Source: Gluconobacter kondonii
Lineage (GTDB): Bacteria > Pseudomonadota > Alphaproteobacteria > Acetobacterales > Acetobacteraceae
Reading direction: 5' to 3'
Assembly: GCF_002723995.1 (NCBI RefSeq)
Contig: NZ_BEWP01000002.1
Span: 62,001 to 126,000 of the forward strand
Length of the DNA stretch: 64,000 nt
Shown piece after piece: positions 55,581-64,000 of the stretch (positions within the stretch are counted from its first letter, which is position 1; each line of letters starts with the position of its first letter). A model generated the notes under the pieces. The model was not told the origin of the DNA. It saw only the letters and a program-made list of their open reading frames with translations, and made no database searches. A program made the position numbers and the translations under genes.

Positions 55581-57821
55581 CTAAAGGAAGGAAATAGGGT
55601 CGATATCGATATCGACCTTCGCTCCGCCCGTGGGTTTGATATCCCCCAGCCACTGACGCAGAATCGGCTGCACGGCGATGCCACGCATCGTCCGTAGCAA
55701 AAGCCTGCGCCGGTGTCGTCCGCGCAGGACAGCGAGCGGGGCCGGCGCTGGTCCCAGAACCTGCACCCCTTCCCGCTCCGGCGCGGAGAGCGCAATCTCC
55801 CGCGCTAACGCGTCCGCGGCGTCCGCACTCGGCGCGCTCACGATCAGCGCCGCCAGCCGCCCATAAGGCGGCCAGAACGACGGGCGTCTCTGCTCCGCTT
55901 CCTGTTCCATGAAGGTCTGGAAATCGTTGGAGACCAACGCCGTCATGACCGGATGCTCGCCGACATAACTCTGAAGCAGCACGCGCCCGCGATGCTCCGC
56001 ACGGCCCGCACGGCCCGCCACCTGATGCAGAAGCTGCACCGTCCGCTCGGCCGCGCGCAGATCCCCGCCGCCCAAACCAAGGTCGGCATCCACAACGCCC
56101 ACAAGCGTCAGTTTCGGGAAATGCCAGCCCTTGGCCACGATCTGCGTGCCGATGATGAGATTGACTTCCCCGTCCGAAATCTTCCGCACCGCCTCCGCCG
56201 TCGCAGCCGGGGAGCCAAGCGTATCGGACGACATCACCAGCAGTTTCGCTTCCGGAAACCGCAGCTTGGCCTCTTCGGTAATGCGCTCGATTCCCGGCCC
56301 GATGGGCACGAGTGAATTCTCGGCATGACATTCCGGGCAGTCTTTCGGAATCCGCTCATTATGCCCGCAGTGATGGCAGGTCAGAATACCCCGTGCCCGA
56401 TGCTCCACCAGCCAAGCTGAACAGTTCGGGCACTGCATCCGGTGTCCACACGCCCGGCACAGCGTCAGCGGCGCATAACCGCGCCGGTTGAGGAACAGCA
56501 TGGCCTGCTCCTCTTTCTCCAGCGTCTCATCAATAACGGTGCAGAGTTTGGGCGACAGAAACAGACCGCGTTCCGGCGGGTCGGCCCGCATATCCACCAG
56601 AGACACATCCGGCAGGGTCGCCCCACCATGCCGTGCGGTCAGAAGTTCGTGCCGGTAGCGTCCGCTCTCCACATTCGCAAGCGTTTCAAGCGATGGCGTG
56701 GCAGAGACGAGAATGGCCGGTGCATCCGCCAGACGGGCGCGAACAACCGCCATGTCCCGGCCATGATACATGACGCCTTCTTCCTGTTTGAAAGCGCTCT
56801 CATGCTCCTCGTCCACCACGACGAGACCCAGATCGGCAAACGGCAGGAACAGTGCCGAGCGGGCCCCCACCACAACACGGGCGCTCCCTTCCGCCACGGC
56901 GCGCCAGGTCTCGCGCCGCCGCTTGGCTCCGAGATCGGAATGCCAGACAGCAGGTTCAGCCCCGAAGCGCCGGATGAAGCGGTCCGTCCACTGGGCAGAA
57001 AGCGCGATTTCCGGCAGCAGGACCAGAACCTGCTTTCCCTTAGCCAGACAGGCGGCCACGGCCTCGAAATAAACCTCCGTCTTGCCCGATCCGGTCACAC
57101 CCTCCAGCAGCGTGACCTGAAACCGCCCGGCCTCAACGGGACTGCACAGTTCCTGCGCGACCTCGGCCTGTTCTTCGGAGAGTTTCGGCGCCCCATGCGC
57201 CGGGTCTGGCAGACCGAACGGAGCAGCCGGAGCAATGACGGCCTCCCGCAGCAGACCGGCCGTAGCGAGACCGCGAATGACGGCCGCACTCGCCCCGCTG
57301 CGATCTCCCAGTTCGGCAGTACTCATGGGTGTGGAAGACGCAAAATTCAGCACGGACCGGCGCGCGGGCGTGATCCGCAGATCGCCTTCCGGCATTTCCG
57401 TCCGCACCCAGCCCAGAGTGGGTTTGGGTGCATCTTTCAGATGGATGCGCGTCGCCATCGCCAGAACCAGCCCCGGCGGCGTGAGCGTATAGGCCGCCAC
57501 CCAGTCGATAAAACGGCGCAGGCTCTGCGGGAGCGGGCGCACATCCAGCTTCCCGACAACGGGACGCAGACGTTCGAGTGGAAGTTCACGCCCGACCGGC
57601 AACGCGAAATCGGCAGGCAGCGTGCGATCGGTTTCCCACACGCACCCCACGGTTTCACGACGCCCCAGCGGGACCGTCACGAGGTCTCCCGGCTCAAGCG
57701 GCATGGGAGCGAGATAGTCGAGCGGCCCCGGAAACGGCAGCGGCACGAGCACCGAAACGCGCGTTCCGGTGGAAGGTGGCTTTCGCCGGGGATCAGGCTT
57801 GGATAGGCTGCTGGATGCCAT
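55581..57821 (-). CDS. priA: Primosomal replication protein N' (PriA helicase)
   Basis: 746 residues from the ATG at 57821; the frame is open far upstream to 58796 but only opposite xerC. Visible features are a 3' DNA-binding domain, the Walker A LEGVTGSGKTEVYFEA, the DEAH-type box VVVDEEHESAFKQEEG, motif III (LVSATPSLE) and the zinc-binding Cys set in CRACGHRMQCPNC and CHHCGH...CPEC. QVAGRAGRAEHRG is motif VI. PriA reloads DnaB at stalled forks. It is divergent from xerC with only 33 bases between them. Confidence 0.96.
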   Translation of the reverse strand: MASSSLSKPDPRRKPPSTGTRVSVLVPLPFPGPLDYLAPMPLEPGDLVTVPLGRRETVGCVWETDRTLPADFALPVGRELPLERLRPVVGKLDVRPLPQSLRRFIDWVAAYTLTPPGLVLAMATRIHLKDAPKPTLGWVRTEMPEGDLRITPARRSVLNFASSTPMSTAELGDRSGASAAVIRGLATAGLLREAVIAPAAPFGLPDPAHGAPKLSEEQAEVAQELCSPVEAGRFQVTLLEGVTGSGKTEVYFEAVAACLAKGKQVLVLLPEIALSAQWTDRFIRRFGAEPAVWHSDLGAKRRRETWRAVAEGSARVVVGARSALFLPFADLGLVVVDEEHESAFKQEEGVMYHGRDMAVVRARLADAPAILVSATPSLETLANVESGRYRHELLTARHGGATLPDVSLVDMRADPPERGLFLSPKLCTVIDETLEKEEQAMLFLNRRGYAPLTLCRACGHRMQCPNCSAWLVEHRARGILTCHHCGHNERIPKDCPECHAENSLVPIGPGIERITEEAKLRFPEAKLLVMSSDTLGSPAATAEAVRKISDGEVNLIIGTQIVAKGWHFPKLTLVGVVDADLGLGGGDLRAAERTVQLLHQVAGRAGRAEHRGRVLLQSYVGEHPVMTALVSNDFQTFMEQEAEQRRPSFWPPYGRLAALIVSAPSADAADALAREIALSAPEREGVQVLGPAPAPLAVLRGRHRRRLLLRTMRGIAVQPILRQWLGDIKPTGGAKVDIDIDPISFL

Positions 57822-57854
57822 GACCGTGTCTAACCTCCCCCGCTCCGAAATGCC

Positions 57855-58820
57855 ATGACCGCATCCCTGATGGCGCTCGATGCCCTGCGCGACTGGACTG
57901 AATGGCTGACGCATGAAAAGCGCTCCAGCCCTCGCACGGTCGAGGCCTATCGCCACGACATCCTTCTGGCGCTGACGTTTTTCCAGCAGCATCTGGGCGG
58001 GGAGGTCACGCTGGCGGATCTGGGGAAACTCTCTCTCGCCGACCTGCGCGCCTGGCTCGCGCATGAAACAGCCCGCAGCGAAAAGCCAACCCGTCGCGCC
58101 ACCAGTGCCGACTCGCGAGCCCGCTCCCGGGCACGGCATGTCTCGGCCCTGCGGTCCTTCTTCCGGTATCTGACGCTGCGGCACGATCTGTCCAATCCCG
58201 CCCCGTCCCTGCTTGCCACGCCACGCATGAAAAAACGCCTGCCCCGTCCGTTGGGGCAGGAGGCGGCTCTGGCGGCCCCGGAAGGCATTTCCGATGATGC
58301 CGAGACCAGTCAGGCCGCCCTGCGCGACCGGGCTCTGTTCACGCTCCTTTACGGCACGGGGCTGCGGATCGGCGAGGCACTGGCGCTCGACATGAGGGAC
58401 CTGACGAATGCGGGGCAGAACATGCTTCGCGTGGTTGGCAAAGGCGGCAAAGAACGGCTCGTGCCGCTGCTTCCGGCAGTCATCGAGGCGCTGGAAAGCT
58501 GGAAAGCGGCGCATCCCACGCCCGCGCCCGATGCGCCCCTGTTCTGCGGCGTGCGAGGCGGCCGCCTCAATCCCGGTGTGGCCCAGCGCGCCATGCGGAA
58601 CTGGCGCAAAGGCGAGGGCCTGCCCGATTCCGCAACTCCTCATGCCCTGCGCCATTCCTTCGCCACGCATCTGATGGAAGGCGGCGCGGACCTGCGCACC
58701 ATTCAGGAACTGATGGGCCACGCGAGCCTGTCCACGACGCAGGCCTATACGCTGGCGGACGAAAAACACCTGCTGGATGTCTGGCGCAAAGCCCATCCCC
58801 GTGCGGATCAGGAGTCATGA
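57855..58820 (+). CDS. xerC: Tyrosine recombinase XerC
   Basis: 321 residues. The N-terminal SAM-like core-binding domain (RSSPRTVEAYRHDILLALTFF) is followed by the catalytic domain with Arg in TGLRIGEALAL, Lys in VVGKGGKERLV, His/Arg in TPHALRHSFATHL, His in MGHASLSTTQ and Tyr in TQAYT. With XerD it resolves chromosome dimers at dif. No mobile element features surround it, and position next to priA supports a housekeeping role. Its end overlaps the next gene by ATGA. Confidence 0.93.
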   Translation: MTASLMALDALRDWTEWLTHEKRSSPRTVEAYRHDILLALTFFQQHLGGEVTLADLGKLSLADLRAWLAHETARSEKPTRRATSADSRARSRARHVSALRSFFRYLTLRHDLSNPAPSLLATPRMKKRLPRPLGQEAALAAPEGISDDAETSQAALRDRALFTLLYGTGLRIGEALALDMRDLTNAGQNMLRVVGKGGKERLVPLLPAVIEALESWKAAHPTPAPDAPLFCGVRGGRLNPGVAQRAMRNWRKGEGLPDSATPHALRHSFATHLMEGGADLRTIQELMGHASLSTTQAYTLADEKHLLDVWRKAHPRADQES

Positions 58821-59731
58821 AACGCCTCCTGTCCGCTGCCCTGATTCTGGGCCTGTGCATGACGACAACCCATGCGGCTCCGGTCTGCGAGATGAGCCGC
58901 GCCGTGGTGCTGCCATTGCGCGACGATGGCGGTTATCTGAGCGTGCCGGTAACGGTAAATGGCCATGACGCATCGATGATCGTCGATACAGGCTCCGAAG
59001 GCAGCCTCATGACTCCCGGGGGCGTCGCAGCCTTCCACCTGCCGCCCGACCCACAGCATCGGACAATGATGCAGGGCCCGAACGGTGCGCCGCGTGTCGT
59101 GCCGAATGTCCGGATACAGGATTTAAAACTCGGCACACCGCGTTCGAGAGAATTCGCGCTCGGGGCCGGAACGATGGCGGTTGGTGCCCTCCCCGGCTCT
59201 CCCATGATCACGCCACCCGTTTTCGGGCTGCTCGGCGCGGATGTGCTGGCGGATTACGATCTGGAATTCGACGTCCCGCACCAGCGCCTGACATTATGGC
59301 GCGTCCGTCTGGGCTCCCATGTCTGCCAGCCCCCGCCTGTCTGGAGCGGCCACTGGACGAGTGTGCCTGTCCGCCGGATCTCAGGCCGCCTGACAGTGCC
59401 TTTCACGCTGGATGGATTGAGCGGAACGGCCCTTCTGGACAGCGGTGCGCGTTCGCATATCGTCAGCACGGATTTCGCCCATCGCCTCGGCCTGACGGAC
59501 GAGCAGCTCGCCCTCGATCCGGGCGGCATGACCTCAGGCGTGGATCTGCACGAACGCGCCTATCACTGGCACCATTTCAAACGCTTCGAACTGGGTGGCA
59601 CCGTCTGGAGCCGCCCCGTCCTGACCGTCGCCCCGGTCCACGATCAGGCCGACATGCTGCTGGGCTCGGACTGGTTCGCCCATCACGACATCTGGCTGTC
59701 CTATGCCAGTGGGCAACTTTTCTTCCGGTAA
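58817..59731 (+). CDS. Exported aspartic protease-like protein with two retropepsin-type modules
   Basis: 304 residues. A signal peptide ends near THAA. The first module has DASMIVDTGSEGSLMTPGGV with DTG and the flap/VFGLLGADVLADYDLEFD (the G(I/L)LG hydrophobic-hydrophobic-Gly pair). The second has GTALLDSGARSHIVSTDFAH with DSG and MLLGSDWFAHHDIWLSY. Retroviral-type proteases are homodimers with one DTG each; here two modules in one chain would make a pseudo-dimer like pepsin, but with the short modules of the retropepsin-like family. Probably periplasmic. Translationally coupled to xerC by ATGA overlap. Its end overlaps the convergent gene by 31 bases. Confidence 0.85.
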   Translation: MKRLLSAALILGLCMTTTHAAPVCEMSRAVVLPLRDDGGYLSVPVTVNGHDASMIVDTGSEGSLMTPGGVAAFHLPPDPQHRTMMQGPNGAPRVVPNVRIQDLKLGTPRSREFALGAGTMAVGALPGSPMITPPVFGLLGADVLADYDLEFDVPHQRLTLWRVRLGSHVCQPPPVWSGHWTSVPVRRISGRLTVPFTLDGLSGTALLDSGARSHIVSTDFAHRLGLTDEQLALDPGGMTSGVDLHERAYHWHHFKRFELGGTVWSRPVLTVAPVHDQADMLLGSDWFAHHDIWLSYASGQLFFR

Positions 59732-60120
59732 CGCAAAGAGGACTGGGCGATTTTGTCTGGATATTCGCGGATGCTGCGCTCAACATATGTCACAACAGCG
59801 AGCCAGAAAACGCGGGCCGTGGGATAATCCCCCGGTTCTTCCTCACGCCGGAAATCATATAAAATCGCGGCCTTGGTCCAACGCTCAAACGTGACATCAT
59901 CCCATGTCAGCCAGATCCGGGCATTATCAACAAGGATTTTTCTGTCGGGTCGGTAATGTCTGCAAAACGAGGCGAGGCATTCGACAAGGTTATTGCCTTC
60001 TATATCCCAGTCCTGACCCAACGAGCCCACACCAAGATGCCATACACCCCGATAAATATCGTACACTTTATCTTTGATTTCTTCCTGTTCGAGGAAGGTG
60101 CCTGATCCAGCCGTTGTCAT
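59701..60120 (-). CDS. Hypothetical protein
   Basis: 139 residues from the ATG at 60120. The open frame continues to 60243, but that would cross the terminator at 60189-60222. No signal peptide or known domain. It is acidic with many Trp, Tyr and Asp (DKVYDIYRGVWHLGVGSLGQDWDIEGNN is split by conserved-looking Trp), suggesting a folded cytoplasmic protein. It converges with and overlaps the aspartic protease-like gene by 31 bases at the 3' end. Function unknown. Confidence 0.65.
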   Translation of the reverse strand: MTTAGSGTFLEQEEIKDKVYDIYRGVWHLGVGSLGQDWDIEGNNLVECLASFCRHYRPDRKILVDNARIWLTWDDVTFERWTKAAILYDFRREEEPGDYPTARVFWLAVVTYVERSIREYPDKIAQSSLRYRKKSCPLA

Positions 60121-60188
60121 GCTGCTTTTCAAAGTAAGGGCAGAGTAGGACAGGCCAATAAGTCTAAATATTGTGAAAACCGGATCAG

Positions 60189-60222
60189 AAAAAAGCTCTT
60201 TCCCGAAGGAAAGAGCCTTTTT
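60189..60222 (-). terminator. Rho-independent terminator of the exported PsiF-like gene
   Basis: A 9-bp stem GCTCTTTCC/GGAAAGAGC (60195-60203 with 60208-60216) has a 4-base loop, and six T on the minus strand follow. It is placed 13 bases beyond the stop at 60236. Confidence 0.9.
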
Positions 60223-60235
60223 GGAAAAGCGGAGT

Positions 60236-60778
60236 TTATTCACCCTTGAGGCGGGAATTGCACTGCGACCAGTAGCCGCCGCCTTTCTGGATCCACTTCA
60301 GCGACCCATTGCCGCCATTCGCCTTGTTGGCGTTGTACTGGGCGACGCAGGTCTTCTGGCGGGCGCGGCCAGCGGAGAGCTTACTGAACTCGGGGGAAAT
60401 GGCAGTCGGGAACACGACATTACCCGAGGACGCAACGGCAGCCTTCGGAGCGATCGGGGCTTTTGTACCAGCCGGAGACGAGTCCGCAGGCGCGGCGCTT
60501 GCAGGAGTGGCTGGGGCCGTCGTAGTGGGAGCCGTTGTCGGGGCAGCAGCAGGCGTTGTGCTGGCTGCGGCGGCCGGAGCGGTGGCCTTGGCCGCGTCAC
60601 CACAGGAAGCGGCCTTGAATGCCTTATAGGACTGGCCGTTCAGGGAGCCGTTCTGCTTGGCCGTCTTGAATGCGGCATGGCATTCCTTGGCGGTCAGGGC
60701 GTGAGCGGGTGCGACGCTCAGTCCTGCGGCCAGCAGGGCGGCGAGGGAGAGGCCGGAAAAGGCTTTTGTAAACGTCAT
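60236..60778 (-). CDS. Exported protein with two PsiF-like repeats
   Basis: 180 residues from the ATG at 60778; AAGG lies upstream. A signal peptide ends near AHALT. Residues about 25-60 (ALTAKECHAAFKTAKQNGSL and the following YKAFKAASC) and the last 45 residues (QKTCVAQYNANKANGG and GGGYWSQC) are similar Cys-containing repeats resembling PsiF. Between them lies a low-complexity Ala/Thr/Pro linker of about 65 residues. PsiF is a phosphate-starvation-inducible periplasmic protein of unknown function in E. coli; here no Pho box was seen upstream, so the link to phosphate is not supported. It ends at a strong terminator. Confidence 0.72.
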   Translation of the reverse strand: MTFTKAFSGLSLAALLAAGLSVAPAHALTAKECHAAFKTAKQNGSLNGQSYKAFKAASCGDAAKATAPAAAASTTPAAAPTTAPTTTAPATPASAAPADSSPAGTKAPIAPKAAVASSGNVVFPTAISPEFSKLSAGRARQKTCVAQYNANKANGGNGSLKWIQKGGGYWSQCNSRLKGE

Positions 60779-60851
60779 GCAGAAAGAACCTTCATTCTGA
60801 AATCGGCGGGAGATAAAAGCCCCCCGCAGCTTGAGCATCAGAGAAGCGCGA

Positions 60852-62125
60852 TCAGTTGATGCGCTCACCGTGCAGAACCATGTCGAGACCTTCACGCTCT
60901 TCGTCCGGCGACACCCTCAGGCCCATCGCCAGATCCAGAACCTTCAGAATCACGGTTGTCATGATAACACACCAGACAATCGTCACCCCTACGGCCTCGG
61001 CCTGCGCGATGACCTGATGGACGCTGGCGACCGTTCCAGTCGGGTTGGACGCCGTGGCCGAGAGCGGACCATAGGCGAACGCACCCGTCAGGATGGCGCC
61101 GATGATGCCGCCTGTGCCATGCACGCCGAACGCATCAAGGCTGTCATCGTAACCGAAACGATGCTTGAGCCATGTGGCGCTCCAGAAGCATCCCGCCCCT
61201 GCGATCAGGCCGATGACGACAGCACTTCCCGGCAGTACGAAACCCGCCGCTGGCGTGATGGCAACCAGACCGGCCACCGCACCTGAAATAATGCCCAGAG
61301 CGGTCGGCTTGCCCGTCCGCGCCCATTCGACAACCATCCAGGCCACGCCGCCTGCAGCCGCCGCGACCTGCGTCGTCAGCATCGCCATACCCGCACGGCC
61401 ATTGGCGCCCAGAGCAGACCCGGCATTGAAACCGAACCAGCCTACCCAGAGCAAGGACGCGCCGATAATGGCGTAGGTCAGATTAAAGGGCGAAAAGTCT
61501 TCATGGCCCAGCCCCTTACGGCGACCGAGAATGATGGCACAGACCAGACCGGCCACACCGGAATTGATGTGCACGACCGTCCCGCCCGCAAAGTCCACCG
61601 CACCAAGCCCCGCGACCCAGCCGGTCGGGCTCCACACCCAGTGCGCGACCGGGGCATAAACGAGCAGAAGCCACGCCACGCTAAACAGGCACATGGCGGA
61701 GAACTTCATACGATCCGCATAGCCGCCCGTAATCAGCGCCGGGGTGATGACGGCAAACGTCATTTGGAACATCATGAAGACGCTCTCAGGGATCGTCATC
61801 GTCACGGCGGCGGGCGTTCCAGCGCCCAGCGTGAAGGCGGAATCGACGCCTGCGCGGAAATTATCCGCCACGCCATGCAGCATGACGCGCGACAGATCCC
61901 CGATCCACGGCGAGCCAGTCGAGAACGCAAGGCTGTAACCCGCGACCATCCAGACGAGGCTGGCAATGCAGCAGATCATGAAAGACTGGATCAGCGTCGC
62001 CAGCACGTTCTTCTTGCGGACCATGCCGCCATAGAAAAGCGCCAGACCGGGAATGGTCATCATCAGCACGAAAGCCGTACTGACAAGCATCCAGGCCGTA
62101 TCGCCCGTATCGATGGGTGCGCGCA

Positions 62126-62126
<1 letters not shown>
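60852..62126 (-). CDS. amtB: Ammonium transporter AmtB
   Basis: 424 residues, eleven membrane helices. Conserved features are GGMVRKKNVLATLIQSFM, ALITGGYADRMKF with the pore region, GGTVVHINSGVAGLV with the first pore His, WFGFNAGSALGANG and DAFGVHGTGGIIGAIL with the second pore His. It conducts ammonium/ammonia. It directly follows glnK on the same strand, with a TGATG overlap (62126-62128), and should be blocked by the PII protein when nitrogen is plentiful. The C-terminal tail is the PII-binding region. Confidence 0.95.
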
Positions 62127-62500
<374 letters not shown>

Positions 62501-62602
62501 TCAGAGTATGCCTCAGATCATGCCAGTCTCATAATGATATTGGCAGCCCGACCGTACCGCTCGTGTTGAAATCCCCATGAAGCGTTGTCTGAACGCCCCG
62601 CC

Positions 62603-63826
62603 TCAGGCGCGCCCGGGCGTCACTGCGGGAAGGGAGCCGGGCATATCCGGGCCGCGATAGGGGCCATTCTGCGGCCGGTTGACCGCCGGGGCCACCAGAC
62701 CATCCGGCCAGGCGTTCTGATCGGGCGCGCCGGAGACAATGGCCGTACGGCCACGCGGCAGACATTCCGGCATTTCCAGACGCAGACGACGCAGCATCCG
62801 CTCGCGAATATCGCAGGCCAGATCCCACATCGAGTCCGCATCGGGCGCCCCTGCAATCAGACGCACGGAAATGACCTGCGCGTTGCTGTCCGCGATCTGA
62901 CAGCCGATGGAGGTCTTGTCCTGATCCCAGTCCGGGCATTTGGCCAACTCCTCGAAATACATCTCCCGCAGACGGTCAACCGGCGTCTGGTAGTCCAGCC
63001 ACAGAAACAAGGAGGCGATCAGGGACGGCGAACTGTGCGTCCAGTTCTGGAACGGATTTTCAAGGAAATACGAAATCGGCACGATATAGCGGCGGCGATC
63101 CCACGTCCGCAGAACAACATAGGTCGCGTTGATTTCTTCCACCCACGCCCAGTCTCCGTTGAGGATCAGCATGTCTTCCATGCGGATGGGCTGGGTGACA
63201 GCAATCTGGATGCCCGCGATCAGGTTCGTCAGAGCAGGACGCGCGGAAAGACCGACGATCAGGGACGCCGCACCGGCGGACGCAAACAGCGACACACCGA
63301 ATTTCTGCACCGAATGAAACACCATCAACGAAGACGCAGCCGTCAGCACACCGAACGAAATCTCGATCAGGCGACGCAGGACACGGATCTGCGTCTGGTG
63401 CGAGCGGACCGTGATATCATCCATATGTTCCTTGGCGCTGATCCGCGTCAGGTATTGATCCGTCAGCAGACGAAACGTCCGGATGATGCCAAAGCCAAGA
63501 TTGAGAATGAACAGACAGATGAAAATCTGTTCCAGAAACGCAGTCGTTGCATCCGTAAAGCCGATCGTGGCCTGAAGGGCGGCACTGGCGGCAATGATCA
63601 TCAAACCATTGCGGATAGGCGCCCGCAGCCGCCCAATAATGGCATGAATGAACTGGACACGCCGCAGGCCCGGCAGCCGCGGGAGGGCATCCGTAATGAT
63701 GCGGCTGGACAGCAGCGCGATACCCGCCGCGAACACCAGAATCAGAATCGAGCCCAACGGAGCCGGAAGCCAGTCCAGCATATGTCCAAGCCGACTGACG
63801 GACTTGATGTAAGAGTTTTCAATCAT
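62603..63826 (-). CDS. MscS family mechanosensitive ion channel
   Basis: 407 residues from the ATG at 63826; the frame is open to 63961 but no ribosome site supports the longer form. About four membrane helices precede the pore helix (SAGAASLIVGLSARPALTNLIAGIQIAVTQPIRMEDML), which has the Ala/Gly pattern of MscS TM3. The C-terminal beta and vestibule domains follow (EEINATYVVLRTWDRRRYIVPI). It opens under membrane tension and releases solutes. The C-terminal tail is Pro/Gly-rich. It stands alone near the window edge; 63827-64000 holds no other gene I recognise. Confidence 0.9.
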   Translation of the reverse strand: MIENSYIKSVSRLGHMLDWLPAPLGSILILVFAAGIALLSSRIITDALPRLPGLRRVQFIHAIIGRLRAPIRNGLMIIAASAALQATIGFTDATTAFLEQIFICLFILNLGFGIIRTFRLLTDQYLTRISAKEHMDDITVRSHQTQIRVLRRLIEISFGVLTAASSLMVFHSVQKFGVSLFASAGAASLIVGLSARPALTNLIAGIQIAVTQPIRMEDMLILNGDWAWVEEINATYVVLRTWDRRRYIVPISYFLENPFQNWTHSSPSLIASLFLWLDYQTPVDRLREMYFEELAKCPDWDQDKTSIGCQIADSNAQVISVRLIAGAPDADSMWDLACDIRERMLRRLRLEMPECLPRGRTAIVSGAPDQNAWPDGLVAPAVNRPQNGPYRGPDMPGSLPAVTPGRA

Positions 63827-64000
63827 GCGTTCTGCGCTTCCTTCTCTTCTTGCTGTCTGGCGCGGGCCTCCGCAAGACAACATCATCCGCTGCAGATCGT
63901 TCCCGAATCGCGTACGCGGATTGAAATCATCCAGGAGCGTGCTGGTCGAATCCCCTTCCATGAAAGCACAGAAGCCTCACACGGAGGACCACAACACCCA

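Noticed and set aside
57822-58796. N-terminal extension of priA on the minus strand
   Set aside because: It runs opposite the whole xerC gene; PriA family proteins begin near the ATG at 57821.

Overview
This 64-kb window is bacterial chromosomal DNA of about 60% GC with densely packed genes, many overlapping by the 4-base ATGA motif. The gene set (bL36 of the alphaproteobacterial short type, MotE and DUF6468 proteins in a fliL-fliM operon, an AaeA/AaeX/AaeB-type efflux operon, opgGH glucan genes, DUF2501, MscS, PII-Amt) points to an acetic acid bacterium (Acetobacteraceae), most likely Gluconobacter or a close relative. This is inferred from gene content and protein style; no rRNA or tRNA gene is present to fix the genus. 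No CRISPR array, insertion sequence or prophage was seen.

Layout. 1-5473: a tripartite RND efflux operon (adaptor, pump, start of the outer-membrane channel) read leftward, with a divergent TetR regulator and a striking duplicated operator between them. 5470-10821: a leftward flagellar operon, fliL-fliM-DUF6468-motE plus a large exported TPR protein. 10885-13718: a lytic transglycosylase and an amino acid permease. 13797-21372: a leftward phosphate regulon (pstC-pstA-pstB-phoU-phoB-phoR) preceded by a good Pho box, and followed by an S9 peptidase whose ribosome binding site lies inside a hairpin. pstS is absent. 21738-22277: dps. 22339-33907: an unusual leftward cluster of a type I secretion ABC transporter, its HlyD adaptor, a Sel1-repeat protein, a three-part glycosyltransferase, a protein with a putative ChW-like module, a second glycosyltransferase and a small unknown protein. 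This is the best candidate for an undescribed system.

34151-37721: an SDR oxidoreductase with divergent LysR regulator, the SelO pseudokinase and a small unknown protein. 37944-42435: a compact biotin operon bioA-bioF-esterase-bioC-bioD lacking bioB, with a short leader ORF overlapping the bioA start. 42598-46340: opgG-opgH for periplasmic glucans. 46426-49232: a DUF2501 protein and oligopeptidase B. 49233-50423: an AT-rich island with one orphan gene, bounded by inverted repeats, which looks acquired. 50424-53617: the three-gene aromatic-acid-type efflux operon. 53786-60895: small exported proteins, rpmJ, a TPR protein, priA, xerC and a two-module aspartic protease. 60852-62464: glnK-amtB. 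62603-63826: an MscS-type channel.

Most of the window is core metabolism and envelope biology. The accessory-looking parts are the secretion/glycosyltransferase cluster and the AT-rich island.
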